A stretch of 64,000 nucleotides of DNA from assembly GCF_030407495.1 (NCBI RefSeq), contig NZ_JASDDG010000028.1:1-64000 (forward strand), in the 5' to 3' direction. How positions within the stretch are numbered: the first letter of the stretch is position 1; every line of letters begins with the position of its first letter. Both the position numbers and the translations under genes were made by a program. Origin of the DNA: Arthrobacter sp. APC 3897. GTDB taxonomy: Bacteria > Actinomycetota > Actinomycetes > Actinomycetales > Micrococcaceae. The notes beneath the pieces were generated by a model. It was not told the origin of the DNA and ran no database searches. It saw nothing but the letters and a program-made list of their open reading frames with translations. Shown piece after piece: positions 1 to 9,228 of the stretch.

Positions 1-13
1 TCCGAAATACTCG

Positions 14-34
14 GAAAAACAATGAATGTTTTTC
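14..34 (+). terminator. Rho-independent terminator (hairpin plus T-rich tail)
   Basis: Arms GAAAAACA (14-21) and TGTTTTTC (27-34) are perfectly complementary around a 5-base loop and are followed by a T-rich run. The stem is AT-rich, which is unusual in this genome. It would end a plus-strand transcript entering from left of the window. Confidence 0.5.
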
Positions 35-68
35 TTTTCTCTTCGCTGCAGTGTTTCTTTATTCTATT

Positions 69-130
69 TCATCCGGATTGTTTTAGCAATTCCGCGGTAT
101 TCGCGGAACCGGACTGAAACAACCGGATGA
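69..130. repeat. Nested inverted repeat
   Basis: The outer arms TCATCCGGATTGTTTTAG (69-86) and CTGAAACAACCGGATGA (114-130) pair over about 16 positions with one bulged A and one G:T. Inside them sits a perfect 7-base hairpin, TTCCGCG (90-96) and CGCGGAA (102-108). The 9-mer TCCGGATTG recurs at 146-154. It could be a cruciform, an intergenic repeat or a structured RNA; no gene is adjacent on the left to decide. Confidence 0.5.
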
Positions 131-405
131 GCCCGTCACAAAGCGTCCGGATTGAAGTCCGTTGCTGTGTTGTGGGCTGTTGCCGGATCCGGGAGTCTTA
201 TCTGCGAACCATGTCCGCCAGACACTCACCGGGGCAACTCACTAAACTTTACACAGAGTTGCCGGTCCTTGCAAACCGCCGGAGTGTGACCTCCTGCACT
301 CTGCCGAACCAGGCTCCTGCGCAACGTCTGCGCGTTGCCGAACCAACATTCAATAGTTTGCGACGGAGAATCAGGTTGGTGCAAGTTTGCCAGGCGTTGT
401 CTCGC

Positions 406-1191
406 TCACAGCGGGTCGTTCCCCCGCAGGTACTGCAGCTGGGCAGCCACTGAAAGTTCCGCAGCGCCGCGGACGCTGGCCGGCACATCAGCGTAGACCA
501 AATCCGCAACCTCGGGAACAGAGGCACCGGCTCCTGCTTCTTCCAGCGCTGCGCGGATCTGTTCCAAACGCTCCTGGCGGTGGTCCCGGTAGGTCAGGAC
601 CACGGTGCTGAGGTCTGAGAGTACGGGGCCGTGTGCCGGAAGCACGGTTGCATGCCCCAGCTCGGACAACCGGTCCAGGCTGGCGAGGTAATCTCCGAGG
701 GTTCCGTCCGGGAAGTCCAGAACCGTGGTGCCGCGCCCCAGGATGGTGTCGCCGGTCAGGACTGATCCGCCCGGACCGTCGGCGGGAAGGTGGAAGCAGA
801 CCGAATCCGAGGTGTGGCCGGGGGTGGCCAGCACCGTGATGTCCACTCCCCCGGCGTGCACCACTTCACCGTCGGTGAGCGGGTCTGCGTCCACGCAGTA
901 GGCGGGATGGAAAGCACGGACGGGAGCCCCGGTCATTTCGGCAAACCGGACGCTTGCCTCGGTGTGGTCGGGGTGCCGGTGCGTAATGAGCACCAGTTCA
1001 ACAGTTCCGGCAGAGGCCAGCAGCTGCAGGTGCGCTTCATCCAGGGGCCCGGGGTCCACCACCACCACATGCTCCGAATCCTCAGCAGCAATCACATAGC
1101 TGTTGGTTCCCTCCAGGCTCATGGGACCGGGGTTCGGTGCCAGGGCAAAGCGGGTCAGCGGACTGCTGCGGGTCAGGGTGGTGGTGGACAT
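406..1191 (-). CDS. Metallo-beta-lactamase-fold hydrolase
   Basis: This 261-residue protein has the metallo-beta-lactamase fold. The metal-binding HxHxDH motif is present as HRHPDH, with a later TPGHTSDS segment and a C-terminal LPAHGP segment, the usual order of the remaining metal ligands. The length and the C-terminal helical part (RQERLEQIRAAL) resemble the LACTB2/RNase-Z-like or glyoxalase II-like hydrolases; the substrate cannot be read from sequence. The ATG is preceded by AAAGGAA. It starts 23 bases after ilvE on the same strand, so it is probably the last gene of a leuB-ilvE-hydrolase transcript. Confidence 0.85.
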   Translation of the reverse strand: MSTTTLTRSSPLTRFALAPNPGPMSLEGTNSYVIAAEDSEHVVVVDPGPLDEAHLQLLASAGTVELVLITHRHPDHTEASVRFAEMTGAPVRAFHPAYCVDADPLTDGEVVHAGGVDITVLATPGHTSDSVCFHLPADGPGGSVLTGDTILGRGTTVLDFPDGTLGDYLASLDRLSELGHATVLPAHGPVLSDLSTVVLTYRDHRQERLEQIRAALEEAGAGASVPEVADLVYADVPASVRGAAELSVAAQLQYLRGNDPL

Positions 1192-1214
1192 CGGGTTCCT
1201 TTGTTAAGCCGGGT

Positions 1215-2321
1215 TTAGGCCAGGCGGGTCAGCCAGCCGTGGGTATCCTCCACGGTGCCGGTCTGGACGCCCAGAAGCTGTTCGCGGATGGACATGGTGA
1301 CAGGGCCGGCAACGGCGTCGGCCGATCCAATGGTCTCGGTTTCAGTCTTCAGCTCACCCACCGGAGTGATGACAGCAGCTGTGCCGCAGGCAAAGACCTC
1401 GGTAATGTCGCCGGAAGCAACGCCGTCGCGCCACTCATCCAGGGTGATCTTGCGTTCCTGGACATTCATGCCGCGGTCGCGGCCCAGCTGCAGAACCGAT
1501 GAGCGGGTGACGCCGTGCAGGATGGTGCCGGACAGTGCCGGTGTGACCAGGGTGCCGTCCTTGAAGACAAAGAAGACGTTCATGCCGCCGAGTTCTTCCA
1601 CGGCGTTGTCATTGGCCGCGTCCAGGAAGAGCACCTGCTTGCAGCCGTGGGCTTCGCCCTCCATCTGGGCGATGAGGGAAGCGGCGTAATTGCCGCCGCA
1701 CTTGGCTTCGCCGGTGCCGCCGATACCTGCACGGGCGTACTTGGTGGAAAGCCAGATGGACACGGGCTTCAGCTCACCGCCGAAGTAGTTGCCTGCCGGG
1801 GAAGCAATAACCCGGTAGGAAACCTCACGGGCGGGGCGAACACCCAGGAACGCTTCGGTGGCGATCATGAACGGGCGCAGGTACAGCGCAGCGCCGTCGC
1901 CTTCGGGGATCCAGTCTGAATCCACCGACACCAGCCGGCGCAGCGATTCAAGGAACAGTTCCTCCGGCAGCTCCGGCAGGGCCAGGCGGCGGGCGGAAAG
2001 GTTCATGCGGGCGGCGTTGGCCTCGGGGCGGAAGGTCCACACCGAGCCGTCAGCGTGCCTGTAGGCCTTGAGTCCTTCGAAGATCTCCTGGCCGTAGTGC
2101 AGCACGGCGGCGGCCGGATCCATGGCAATGGGGCCGTACGGCTCAATCCGTGCGTTCTGCCAGGCACCGGTGCCGGTTTCATCAGCCTTGTAGTCGATAA
2201 CTGCGGTGTGATCCGTGAAGTAGTCCCCGAATCCGGGGTTCGCCAGTATGGCCGCACGCTCCTGCGCCGACTTCGGGTGGGCAGAGAGCTGCTGGGAGAA
2301 TTCCAGAGCGCTGACAGACAT
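1215..2321 (-). CDS. ilvE: Branched-chain amino acid aminotransferase
   Basis: This 368-residue class IV PLP aminotransferase catalyses the last step of leucine, isoleucine and valine synthesis, exchanging the amino group with glutamate. The catalytic lysine is K207 in GTGEAKCGGNYAASL, and the family signature continues through EELGGMNVFFV and the phosphate-binding SGTILHGVTRSSVL segment. Length matches the bacterial BCAT group of about 360 residues. The ATG follows a strong GGAGGAAAA ribosome site. It lies 61 bases downstream of leuB and 23 bases upstream of the hydrolase gene, consistent with one operon for branched-chain synthesis. Confidence 0.96.
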   Translation of the reverse strand: MSVSALEFSQQLSAHPKSAQERAAILANPGFGDYFTDHTAVIDYKADETGTGAWQNARIEPYGPIAMDPAAAVLHYGQEIFEGLKAYRHADGSVWTFRPEANAARMNLSARRLALPELPEELFLESLRRLVSVDSDWIPEGDGAALYLRPFMIATEAFLGVRPAREVSYRVIASPAGNYFGGELKPVSIWLSTKYARAGIGGTGEAKCGGNYAASLIAQMEGEAHGCKQVLFLDAANDNAVEELGGMNVFFVFKDGTLVTPALSGTILHGVTRSSVLQLGRDRGMNVQERKITLDEWRDGVASGDITEVFACGTAAVITPVGELKTETETIGSADAVAGPVTMSIREQLLGVQTGTVEDTHGWLTRLA

Positions 2322-2382
2322 TTTTCCTCCACGGTGGGCGGCGCGGGCCGTCCGACGAATTGGTTATTGGTACGTCCCGAGC

Positions 2383-3444
2383 TTATGACACTGCTGAAGC
2401 AATGGCATTGCCGACTTCCGCAGTGGTGCGCGGTTCCCCGGTGCGTGCCGCAAGGTCCTGCTCCACGGCCTCTTCCACGCGGGAGGCTTCTTTGTCCAGC
2501 CCGAGGTGGCGCAGCAGCAGCGCCGCGGAGAGGATAGCTGCCGTGGGGTCGGCTTTCTGCCGGCCCGCAATGTCGGGGGCGGAGCCGTGCACCGGTTCAA
2601 ACATGGAGGGAAAAGTACCGTCCATATTGATGTTGCCGGATGCCGCCAGCCCGATCCCGCCGGTCACCGCAGCGGCCAGGTCCGTGATGATGTCGCCGAA
2701 GAGGTTGTCCGTGACGATGACGTCAAAACGTGACGGGTCAGTCACCAGGAAGATGGTTGCCGCGTCCACGTGCAGGTAGTCATGGCTGACCTCCGGGAAC
2801 TCGGCGGCGACGCGTTCCACGGTGCGCTTCCAGAGCCGGCCGGCATAGACCAGCACGTTGTGCTTATGCACCAGGGTGAGCTTTTTGCGCGGACGCTCGC
2901 TGGCGCGGCGGAAGGCATCCCGGACCACGCGCTCCACACCGTAGGCCGTATTGAGGGAGACCTCGGTGGCAACCTCCTGCGGAGTTCCTTCGCGGAGCAC
3001 TCCCCCGTTGCCGGTATAGGGACCCTCGGTGCCCTCGCGGACCACGATGAAGTCCACATTGCCGGGGTTCGCCAACGGACTGCCAACGCCGGGGTACAGC
3101 CGCGAGGGACGCAGATTCACGTAGTGGTCCAGGTTGAAGCGCAGCTTGAGCAGCATTTCCCGCTCCAGCAGGCCGGACGGAATGCTCTTATCCCCCGGAG
3201 CCGCCCCTACCGCGCCGAACAGGATGGCGTCATGGCCTTTGAGTGCCTCCAGGGTGGAGTCCGGCAGGGTTTCACCCGTGGCCAGCCAATGCTCGGCGCC
3301 GAGCGGATACTCAGTAAGTTCCAAACTCACGGGGCCGCCCTCAGTCACCGCAAGGAGTACCTTGACGGCCTCGGCAGTGACTTCAGGACCGATGCCGTCA
3401 CCGGGGATGACGGCCAGGGAAACAGTGGAGGACTCTTCGCTCAT
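2383..3444 (-). CDS. leuB: 3-isopropylmalate dehydrogenase
   Basis: This 353-residue NAD-dependent dehydrogenase oxidises 3-isopropylmalate in leucine synthesis. The start shows the family segment [10 protein letters not shown], the signature [20 protein letters not shown] binds metal and substrate, and [13 protein letters not shown] near the C-terminus contacts the nucleotide. Length is normal. No ribosome site precedes the ATG; instead a TAGAAT -10 element sits 6 bases upstream, so the mRNA is probably leaderless. It heads a likely operon with ilvE and the metallo-hydrolase, and is divergent from the histidine kinase gene. Confidence 0.96.
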   Translation of the reverse strand: MSEESSTVSLAVIPGDGIGPEVTAEAVKVLLAVTEGGPVSLELTEYPLGAEHWLATGETLPDSTLEALKGHDAILFGAVGAAPGDKSIPSGLLEREMLLKLRFNLDHYVNLRPSRLYPGVGSPLANPGNVDFIVVREGTEGPYTGNGGVLREGTPQEVATEVSLNTAYGVERVVRDAFRRASERPRKKLTLVHKHNVLVYAGRLWKRTVERVAAEFPEVSHDYLHVDAATIFLVTDPSRFDVIVTDNLFGDIITDLAAAVTGGIGLAASGNINMDGTFPSMFEPVHGSAPDIAGRQKADPTAAILSAALLLRHLGLDKEASRVEEAVEQDLAARTGEPRTTAEVGNAIASAVS

Positions 3445-3450
3445 GCCGCC

Positions 3451-3456
3451 ATTCTA
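3451..3456 (-). promoter_or_regulatory. -10 element of a leaderless leuB promoter
   Basis: Read on the minus strand, TAGAAT is followed by exactly six bases (GGCGGC) and then the leuB ATG, so transcription would begin at or next to the start codon. No good -35 is visible, only a TTGCCC-like hexamer about 19 bases upstream. Confidence 0.55.
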
Positions 3457-3564
3457 GGAAGAGTGTCCATATCGCGGGCAAACCGTTCCACATACTGGAC
3501 GCGTGGAGAGATCAGCCCCTGGCATGAGGACCACCCCGTCCGTCAGGGCCTAAAGTTGGTGACC

Positions 3565-4770
3565 ATGCTCGTGCACCGCCGAATCCAAGCCTGGCTGCAG
3601 GCCAATCCGTTCAAGGTTGACGCCGCTCTCATGCTGTTCAGCGTCCTGATCTTTGTGGTTTCAGCGGCGACCATCAGTGCGCGTCCGGTTTTCGACATGC
3701 TCCTTTCCCTGGGCATTGTGGTGCCCCTGGCGTGGCGCCGAACCCGCCCGGTGCTGTCCGGCAGCATCACCGCCTTCTTCTGCCTGATACAGGTGATCTT
3801 CAGCGCTTCGCCCCTGCCGGCGGACTTTACGGTTCTGGCCACGGTTTATGCGCTGGCCGCCTACGCGCCGCGCTGGGCAAGCCTGGGCGGACTGGTCCTG
3901 GCACTGGTGGGCGGGATGTTGTTTGTGTTCCGCTACTTCGCCAATCCCCTTGAGGGTTTGGGGAGCATGAGCGCAGCCATGTTTGTCTTCAACGTCATTG
4001 CCTTCGATGCCGTGATCCTGGTGGCCTGGACCTTCGGTGACCTGGCCCGCACCCGCAGATTGGCCCTGCAGGCTCTGGAGGACAGGGCACGGCGCCTCGA
4101 AACCGAACGCCAGCAGGAACGCGATCTTGCCGCCGCTGACGAGCGCACCCACATTGCCCGGGAAATGCACGACATCGTGGCCCACTCCCTCTCCGTCATC
4201 ATCACCCAGGCCGACGGCGCCCGGTATGCGAGCGCCCAGGATCCCGAGATTGCTGCCAAGACGCTCGGCACCATCGCTGAGACCGGCCGCGCGTCGCTGC
4301 GGGAAATGCGGCGACTGCTGGGCGTGCTGCGCGGCGATGAGCTGGCGTCCACACGCCCGCTTCCGTCGCTGGCCGACGTTGACTCCCTGGTGGACGCCGT
4401 CAAGCGTGCCGGCCTGGAGGTAGACGTCATCCGGATGGGAAACATGCGCCGCCAGCTTCCCGCCGGAGCTGAACTCACCGCCTACCGGGTGATCCAGGAA
4501 TCCCTGACCAACGTGCTCAAGCACGCCGGCCCCTCGGTGCGGGCCCAAGTGGAACTGGAGTGGACGTCCCGCGGTTTGGAGGTCCGGGTGCACGACGACG
4601 GGCGCGGCGCCGGAGCGGACGGACCGCCGCCTCCCCCGGGTGCCGGCTCCGGCCAGGGCATCAATGGCATGACGGAGCGGGTGGCGCTCTACGATGGAAA
4701 ACTGGTTGCCGCGCCCGCCGCCGGCGGAGGATTCCGCGTCACCGCATTCATTCCCTACACGGAGGCCTGA
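3565..4770 (+). CDS. NarL-type sensor histidine kinase
   Basis: The protein of 401 residues has four to five hydrophobic segments (roughly residues 18-160) and then a HisKA_3 dimerisation domain with phospho-acceptor H202 in AREMHDIVAHSL. A HATPase_c domain follows, with the N box around ELTAYRVIQESLTNVLKHA and glycine boxes HDDGRGAG and GQGINGM, separated by an unusual run of prolines. The signal sensed is unknown. The reading frame is open far upstream inside leuB, but the kinase homology begins at this ATG; GTG at 3559 is an alternative. A TAAAGT hexamer 8 bases before the ATG may be a -10. The response regulator gene begins 2 bases after the stop. Confidence 0.9.
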   Translation: MLVHRRIQAWLQANPFKVDAALMLFSVLIFVVSAATISARPVFDMLLSLGIVVPLAWRRTRPVLSGSITAFFCLIQVIFSASPLPADFTVLATVYALAAYAPRWASLGGLVLALVGGMLFVFRYFANPLEGLGSMSAAMFVFNVIAFDAVILVAWTFGDLARTRRLALQALEDRARRLETERQQERDLAAADERTHIAREMHDIVAHSLSVIITQADGARYASAQDPEIAAKTLGTIAETGRASLREMRRLLGVLRGDELASTRPLPSLADVDSLVDAVKRAGLEVDVIRMGNMRRQLPAGAELTAYRVIQESLTNVLKHAGPSVRAQVELEWTSRGLEVRVHDDGRGAGADGPPPPPGAGSGQGINGMTERVALYDGKLVAAPAAGGGFRVTAFIPYTEA

Positions 4771-4772
4771 GC

Positions 4773-5522
4773 ATGACCGGCACCCCCGCCACCCCGTTCA
4801 GCAGCTACACACCCGATTCATCCGGTTCTGATCCCATCCGGGTGGTCCTGGTCGATGACCAGCAACTGGTCCGCGGCGGTTTCAAGATGCTGATCAATTC
4901 CCAGCCCGACCTCACTGTGGTGGCCGAGGCAGGCAACGGCGAGGAAGCGGTGCGTGCGCTCTCCACCGTGCGCGCCGACGTCGTCCTCATGGATGTGCGC
5001 ATGCCGGGGATGGACGGCATCGAGGCTACCTCCCGGATCCTGGAGCGGGCCGCCGCGCAGCCCAGGGGTTCCAGCGACGCCGAGCTCAAGGTGGTGGTGC
5101 TGACCACGTTCGACCTGGACGAGTACGCCCTGTCCGCGATCCGGGCCGGTGCCAGCGGCTTCCTGCTCAAAGATGCCCCGCCGGAGGAACTCCTCGACGC
5201 CATCCGCACCGTGTACCGCGGTGACGCGGTGATTGCGCCGTCGACCACCCGCCGGCTGCTGGACCACGTGGCTCCGCTGCTCCGCGAACCCACCGCCGAG
5301 GTGAGCAGGCACGCGGCCGACGTCGAACGCCTCACCCCGCGCGAGCGCGAAGTCTTCGGGCTGATCGCGCAGGGGCTCTCCAATCCCGAAATCGCGGCCC
5401 GCCTCTTCCTCTCCGACGCCACGGTGAAAACCCACGTGGGCCACATCCTGGCGAAGCTTGGCGCCCGGGACCGGGTGCAGGCTGTGGTGATCGCCTACGA
5501 GACAGGTATCGTCGCACCGTAG
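4773..5522 (+). CDS. NarL/LuxR-family response regulator
   Basis: The 249-residue regulator has an N-terminal receiver domain (residues 22-145) with the acidic pair D28-D29, phospho-acceptor D74 in VLMDVRMPGMDG and K in SGFLLKDAPPEEL. A linker leads to a C-terminal LuxR-type helix-turn-helix, LTPREREVFGLIAQGLSNPEIA. It is the cognate partner of the kinase immediately upstream. The ATG at 4773 was chosen because GGAGG lies just before it inside the kinase 3' end; the frame is open further upstream but without homology. The adjacent ABC exporter is a plausible target, as with many such pairs in Gram-positives, though this is inference. Confidence 0.92.
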   Translation: MTGTPATPFSSYTPDSSGSDPIRVVLVDDQQLVRGGFKMLINSQPDLTVVAEAGNGEEAVRALSTVRADVVLMDVRMPGMDGIEATSRILERAAAQPRGSSDAELKVVVLTTFDLDEYALSAIRAGASGFLLKDAPPEELLDAIRTVYRGDAVIAPSTTRRLLDHVAPLLREPTAEVSRHAADVERLTPREREVFGLIAQGLSNPEIAARLFLSDATVKTHVGHILAKLGARDRVQAVVIAYETGIVAP

Positions 5523-5564
5523 AACCGGGGCGCCCCGGCGCCCCCCCTGATCAGGGAGGCTGCC

Positions 5565-5879
5565 GTGCCCGCTGAAACCGACGTCCGTTCCTTCTGCCTT
5601 GGGCTGCCCGGAGTGAGCGAACGGCTCAGCTGGCAGCAGCCCGCGTGGTTTGCCCGGAGCCTGATGGCGCGTATCTGGGAGGACGGGGTTCTGACCGTCA
5701 AATCCCCGGAACGGGAAGCACTTGCCGCCACGGCCCCGGAGACTTTTTTCTGGACCCCGCACCACGACCGTTCGCCGCTCCTGGTGCTGGTGCGGCTGGA
5801 CCGGGTGGACCGCGGTGAGCTGGAGGAACTGCTGCTGGAGTCCTACCGGCTGGCAGGCCCGCTTCCACCCACGGTATGA
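5565..5879 (+). CDS. MmcQ/YjbR-like protein
   Basis: The 104-residue product resembles the MmcQ/YjbR family, small proteins with a double wing-like DNA-binding fold whose role is not settled. Recognisable elements are LGLPGVSERLSWQQPAWF near the start and WTPHHD followed by a C-terminal helix pair. It is a little shorter than the usual 115-125 residues. A GTG start is supported by AGGGAGG six bases upstream. It follows the response regulator by 42 bases, which include the perfect palindrome CCGGGGCGCCCCGG (5525-5538), and could be co-transcribed. Confidence 0.75.
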   Translation: MPAETDVRSFCLGLPGVSERLSWQQPAWFARSLMARIWEDGVLTVKSPEREALAATAPETFFWTPHHDRSPLLVLVRLDRVDRGELEELLLESYRLAGPLPPTV

Positions 5880-5949
5880 GACGGAGGCGTGCTGATCCCC
5901 GCCCCTCCTCCGATGCTTCGGCAACCGGCCGAGGAATAACGTAGTTGGT

Positions 5950-6714
5950 ATGACAACCCTTACTGAGAAATCTTCCGTGCCCGGCGGCACCACGGCCGCC
6001 GCTGCCGCCCGGTCCCTGAACAAGACCTACGGCTCCGGGGACACCGCCGTCCATGCGCTGTCCAACGTTGATGTCACCTTTGAAGCCGGCACCTTCACTG
6101 CCATCATGGGACCGTCCGGATCCGGCAAATCCACCCTCATGCACTGCCTCGCGGGACTGGACACGGCTGACTCCGGCCGGATCTGGATCGGGGACACGGA
6201 GATCACCTCCCTTAAGGACTCCGAGCTGACCCGCCTGCGCCGCGACAGCGTGGGCTTTGTGTTCCAGTCCTTCAACCTGGTGCCCACCCTCACGGCCGAG
6301 CAGAACATCACGCTGCCCGTGGCCCTGGCCAACGGCAAGGTGGACCAGCCGTGGCTGGACTACATCACTGAGACCCTGGGTTTGACCGGCCGGCTCAAGC
6401 ACCGCCCCCACGAGCTCTCCGGCGGACAGCAGCAGCGCGTTGCCGTCGCCCGCGCCCTGCTGACCCGCCCCCATGTGGTCTTCGGAGACGAGCCCACCGG
6501 CAACCTGGATTCAAAGTCCGGCGCCGAAGTGCTGTCCCTGCTGCGCCGCTCCACCCGGGAAATGGGCCAGAGCATCATCATGGTCACCCACGATCCGGTC
6601 GCCGCCTCCTACGCGGACCGCGTGGTCCTGATGAACGACGGCGCCCTGGTGGGCGAGCTGGCCAACCCGACGCCGGAGACCGTGCTCGCCGCCCTGACCA
6701 AACTGGGAGCCTAG
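5950..6714 (+). CDS. ABC transporter ATP-binding protein (MacB/LolD type)
   Basis: The 254-residue ATPase carries Walker [11 protein letters not shown]-loop [12 protein letters not shown], signature [10 protein letters not shown], Walker [14 protein letters not shown] and the switch histidine in VTHD. The spacing and the GNLDS ending are typical of the MacB/LolD/FtsE group that pairs with FtsX-like permeases. The permease gene follows after 3 bases. A TAACGT hexamer lies 7 bases before the ATG and no ribosome site is obvious, so the mRNA may be leaderless. The substrate is unknown; such pairs often export peptides or antimicrobials, or act in envelope stress. Confidence 0.93.
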   Translation: MTTLTEKSSVPGGTTAAAAARSLNKTYGSGDTAVHALSNVDVTFEAGTFTAIMGPSGSGKSTLMHCLAGLDTADSGRIWIGDTEITSLKDSELTRLRRDSVGFVFQSFNLVPTLTAEQNITLPVALANGKVDQPWLDYITETLGLTGRLKHRPHELSGGQQQRVAVARALLTRPHVVFGDEPTGNLDSKSGAEVLSLLRRSTREMGQSIIMVTHDPVAASYADRVVLMNDGALVGELANPTPETVLAALTKLGA

Positions 6715-6717
6715 GCG

Positions 6718-9216
6718 ATGCTGCAGGTAGCCCTGGCGCAGGTGCGCCTCAACGCCCGGCGGTTCATCGCCGTCTCACTTGCCGTGATGATCGCCGTCGG
6801 ATTCCTGACCGCCACGCTGGTCATCAACTCCTCGTCAAAGGCCTCGCTGACCCAGAGCGTGGGTGAGGGTTTCCGGAACGCAGATCTGATCCTCAACGGC
6901 AACCTGTACCGCTCCGACCCGGTGGTGCTGAACGAAGACACGGTCGACGTCGTCAGCAACCTTCCCGGGGTAGAGGGTGTCTACGCTGTTCAGCAGGGTT
7001 ACGCCAGCTTCGGCACGGGGCGTGACACGGTCTACGCCCAGATGGACAGCATTCCGGAGCACGCACCGCTCTTCCCCGCCGATGTCATCGACGGTTCGCT
7101 GCCGGTATCCGACGGCGAGGTAGCCGTAGACAGCAACACGGCCGAGCGCCGGGGCCTGGCAAAAGGATCGGTACTGAACCTCACCGGCGGCCCGGACGAA
7201 GCTTCGGCAAAGCTGACCGTCACCGCCCTGGTTGCGCCCTCCAACGATCCCACCAGCATGGGCACTCCCCAGCTCTACGCGACCGGTGCCACCGCGGCGT
7301 TGTTCGCCAACACCGAAGACGGGTTCGACACCATTCAGCTGGCACTTGCCGACGGCGCCAGGGCGGACGAGGTACGGGCCGCCGCGGAGCAGGAACTTTC
7401 AGCCGCCGGCATGGACGAAGTTGTTGTCCGCACTGCCCCGGAACAGACCGACGCCGTCGTAGCCATGTACACCGGCGGAGACGACGCCCTGACCCTCATC
7501 CTGCTGGCCTTCGCGGCCGTCGCCGTACTGGTCTGCGCCCTGGTGGTCTCCAACACCTTCTCCGTACTGGTGGCCCAGCGCACCCGGGAACTCGCTCTGC
7601 TGCGCTGCATCGGTGCGGAACGTTCCCAGATCCGCCGCTCCGTCCTCGCGGAAGCCCTGATCGTGGGCAGCGTGGCATCGGTTGCCGGTGTCCTGGCCGC
7701 CGTTGCCCTGGTGGGCGGCATCATCGCCTACCTGCAGACCGTTCCTGAAAGCGGCTTCGCCACGCTGGCTGTCTCCCCCGTGTCGGTTGTCGCCGGGCTG
7801 CTGGTTGGCGTCCTGATGACTGTCCTGGCCGCACTGGTTCCGGCCCGCGCCGCTACCGCTGTTGCCCCGCTGGCTGCCCTGCGGCCTGCCGAAGACGTGC
7901 GGGCCGGATCAAAACGCGGCCGGGTCCGCCTGGTTGCCGGGCTGGTGCTGCTGGCCGGCGGAGCCGCCCTCCTGGCAGCCGGCGCGGTATCCGCGGACCT
8001 TCTGGTGGCGCTTCCCGGCGGCATCCTTAGCTTTGTGGGTGTGCTGATGTGTGCCACCCTCTTTGTGCCGTCGCTGGTGCGGACTGTCGGTTCGCTGGCC
8101 GCGCCGCTGGGTGTGCCCGGGAAACTCGCCGCCGTCAACGCCGTCCGGAATCCCCAGCGCACCTCGGCCACGGCCTCGGCCCTCCTGATCGGCGTGACCC
8201 TCGTGACCATGATGATGACCGGAGCCGCAACCGTGCGGACGTCCCTGGACAGCATGTTGGCCGGAGAGTTCCCGGTGGATGTGAGCGTCGCCGGGCAGGA
8301 CCGTGCGTTTACCGCAGCTGATGCGGATACCGCACGTGCCGTCGAGGGGGTACAGGATGCCGTCCTGGTACCTGTGGCAGGAACCACCGATTCGGAAACC
8401 TACGGGGCGTATGACGTTTACAGTCTTGATCCCGCCGACGCAGCGAAGGTCCTGCAGGATTCGAACCTGGTCCTGGCGGATGACACCATCCTGATGCCGC
8501 AGGGGGTTGAGGATGAAACCCTGACGGTTACCGGGGCAACCTCCAGCGTGGAGCTGAAGGTCCTGGTCTCGGAGGACAAAATGCTGCGGCCGCTGATCAC
8601 GGCTGACACGGCCGAGGCCCTGGGTGGCCCCGCGCCGGTGGCCGACTCCGCGGATTACGTTCCGATGCCGCAGCTCTGGCTGTCCGTGAAGGACGGTTTG
8701 AATACCACTGCCTTGATTGATCTGCGCGCCGATCTCGCTGAACAGCTGGACGTGGAGGAGTACACCGTCACCGGCTCCGCTATTGAGCGGGCTGCGTATG
8801 AACAGGTCATCAATGTCCTGCTGATGGTGGTCACCGGGCTGCTGGGCGTCGCCGTGGTGATTGCCCTGGTGGGCGTGGCAAACACGCTCTCCCTGTCAGT
8901 ACTGGAACGCACCCGCGAATCCTCCCTGCTGCGCGCACTGGGCCTGACCCGCGGACAGCTGCGCGGCATGCTGGCACTCGAAGCCGTCCTCATTGCAGGA
9001 GTCGCGGCGCTGATGGGCAGCGTACTCGGATCGGTATACGGCTGGCTCGGAGCGCAGTCGGCGCTGGGCACCTTTGCCTCCGTGGCACTCTCCCTCCCGT
9101 GGCTGCAGCTGCTCGGCGTCCTGGCCGTGGCACTGTTGGCCGGGCTGGCCGCCTCGGTCCTCCCGGCCCGCCGTGCCGCCCGCCTGTCCCCGGTGGCCGG
9201 ACTGGCCGCCGACTAA
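6718..9216 (+). CDS. FtsX-like ABC transporter permease
   Basis: This 832-residue membrane protein has the full-length FtsX/MacB architecture of Gram-positives. An N-terminal membrane helix (about 20-40) is followed by a large extracellular domain (to about 250), three helices (about 255-390), further helices near 400-450, a second extracellular domain (about 500-690) and a C-terminal three-helix FtsX block. Both FtsX blocks show the conserved VSNTFSVLVAQRTRELALLR and VANTLSLSVLERTRESSLLR segments, which indicates an internal duplication. It works with the ATPase encoded 3 bases upstream. Confidence 0.92.
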   Translation: MLQVALAQVRLNARRFIAVSLAVMIAVGFLTATLVINSSSKASLTQSVGEGFRNADLILNGNLYRSDPVVLNEDTVDVVSNLPGVEGVYAVQQGYASFGTGRDTVYAQMDSIPEHAPLFPADVIDGSLPVSDGEVAVDSNTAERRGLAKGSVLNLTGGPDEASAKLTVTALVAPSNDPTSMGTPQLYATGATAALFANTEDGFDTIQLALADGARADEVRAAAEQELSAAGMDEVVVRTAPEQTDAVVAMYTGGDDALTLILLAFAAVAVLVCALVVSNTFSVLVAQRTRELALLRCIGAERSQIRRSVLAEALIVGSVASVAGVLAAVALVGGIIAYLQTVPESGFATLAVSPVSVVAGLLVGVLMTVLAALVPARAATAVAPLAALRPAEDVRAGSKRGRVRLVAGLVLLAGGAALLAAGAVSADLLVALPGGILSFVGVLMCATLFVPSLVRTVGSLAAPLGVPGKLAAVNAVRNPQRTSATASALLIGVTLVTMMMTGAATVRTSLDSMLAGEFPVDVSVAGQDRAFTAADADTARAVEGVQDAVLVPVAGTTDSETYGAYDVYSLDPADAAKVLQDSNLVLADDTILMPQGVEDETLTVTGATSSVELKVLVSEDKMLRPLITADTAEALGGPAPVADSADYVPMPQLWLSVKDGLNTTALIDLRADLAEQLDVEEYTVTGSAIERAAYEQVINVLLMVVTGLLGVAVVIALVGVANTLSLSVLERTRESSLLRALGLTRGQLRGMLALEAVLIAGVAALMGSVLGSVYGWLGAQSALGTFASVALSLPWLQLLGVLAVALLAGLAASVLPARRAARLSPVAGLAAD

Positions 9217-9228
9217 CCGCCGCAGCGG

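Larger units (their letters stand above)
1..405. other. Gene-free region with hairpins
   Basis: No convincing gene is visible here. The first 120 bases are clearly richer in A and T than the rest of the window. The stretch holds a terminator-like hairpin (14-34), a nested inverted repeat (69-130), and a short hairpin with arms GCAACG (321-326) and CGTTGC (333-338). The last lies just past the stop of the minus-strand hydrolase gene and could be part of its 3' end, although it lacks a T run. A 108-codon open frame on the plus strand shows no family resemblance or ribosome site and looks accidental. Confidence 0.6.

Noticed and set aside
2770-3564. 265-codon extension ahead of the histidine kinase
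   Set aside because: It overlaps leuB in antisense and lacks membrane or kinase features, so the kinase was started at 3565.
5525-5538. Perfect palindrome CCGGGGCGCCCCGG after the response regulator
   Set aside because: It has no loop and no T run and is all GC; chance in such DNA is likely, so it is only mentioned.
7496-7678. Short antisense frames in the FtsX permease
   Set aside because: They are shadow frames with Arg/Pro-rich products and no ribosome sites.
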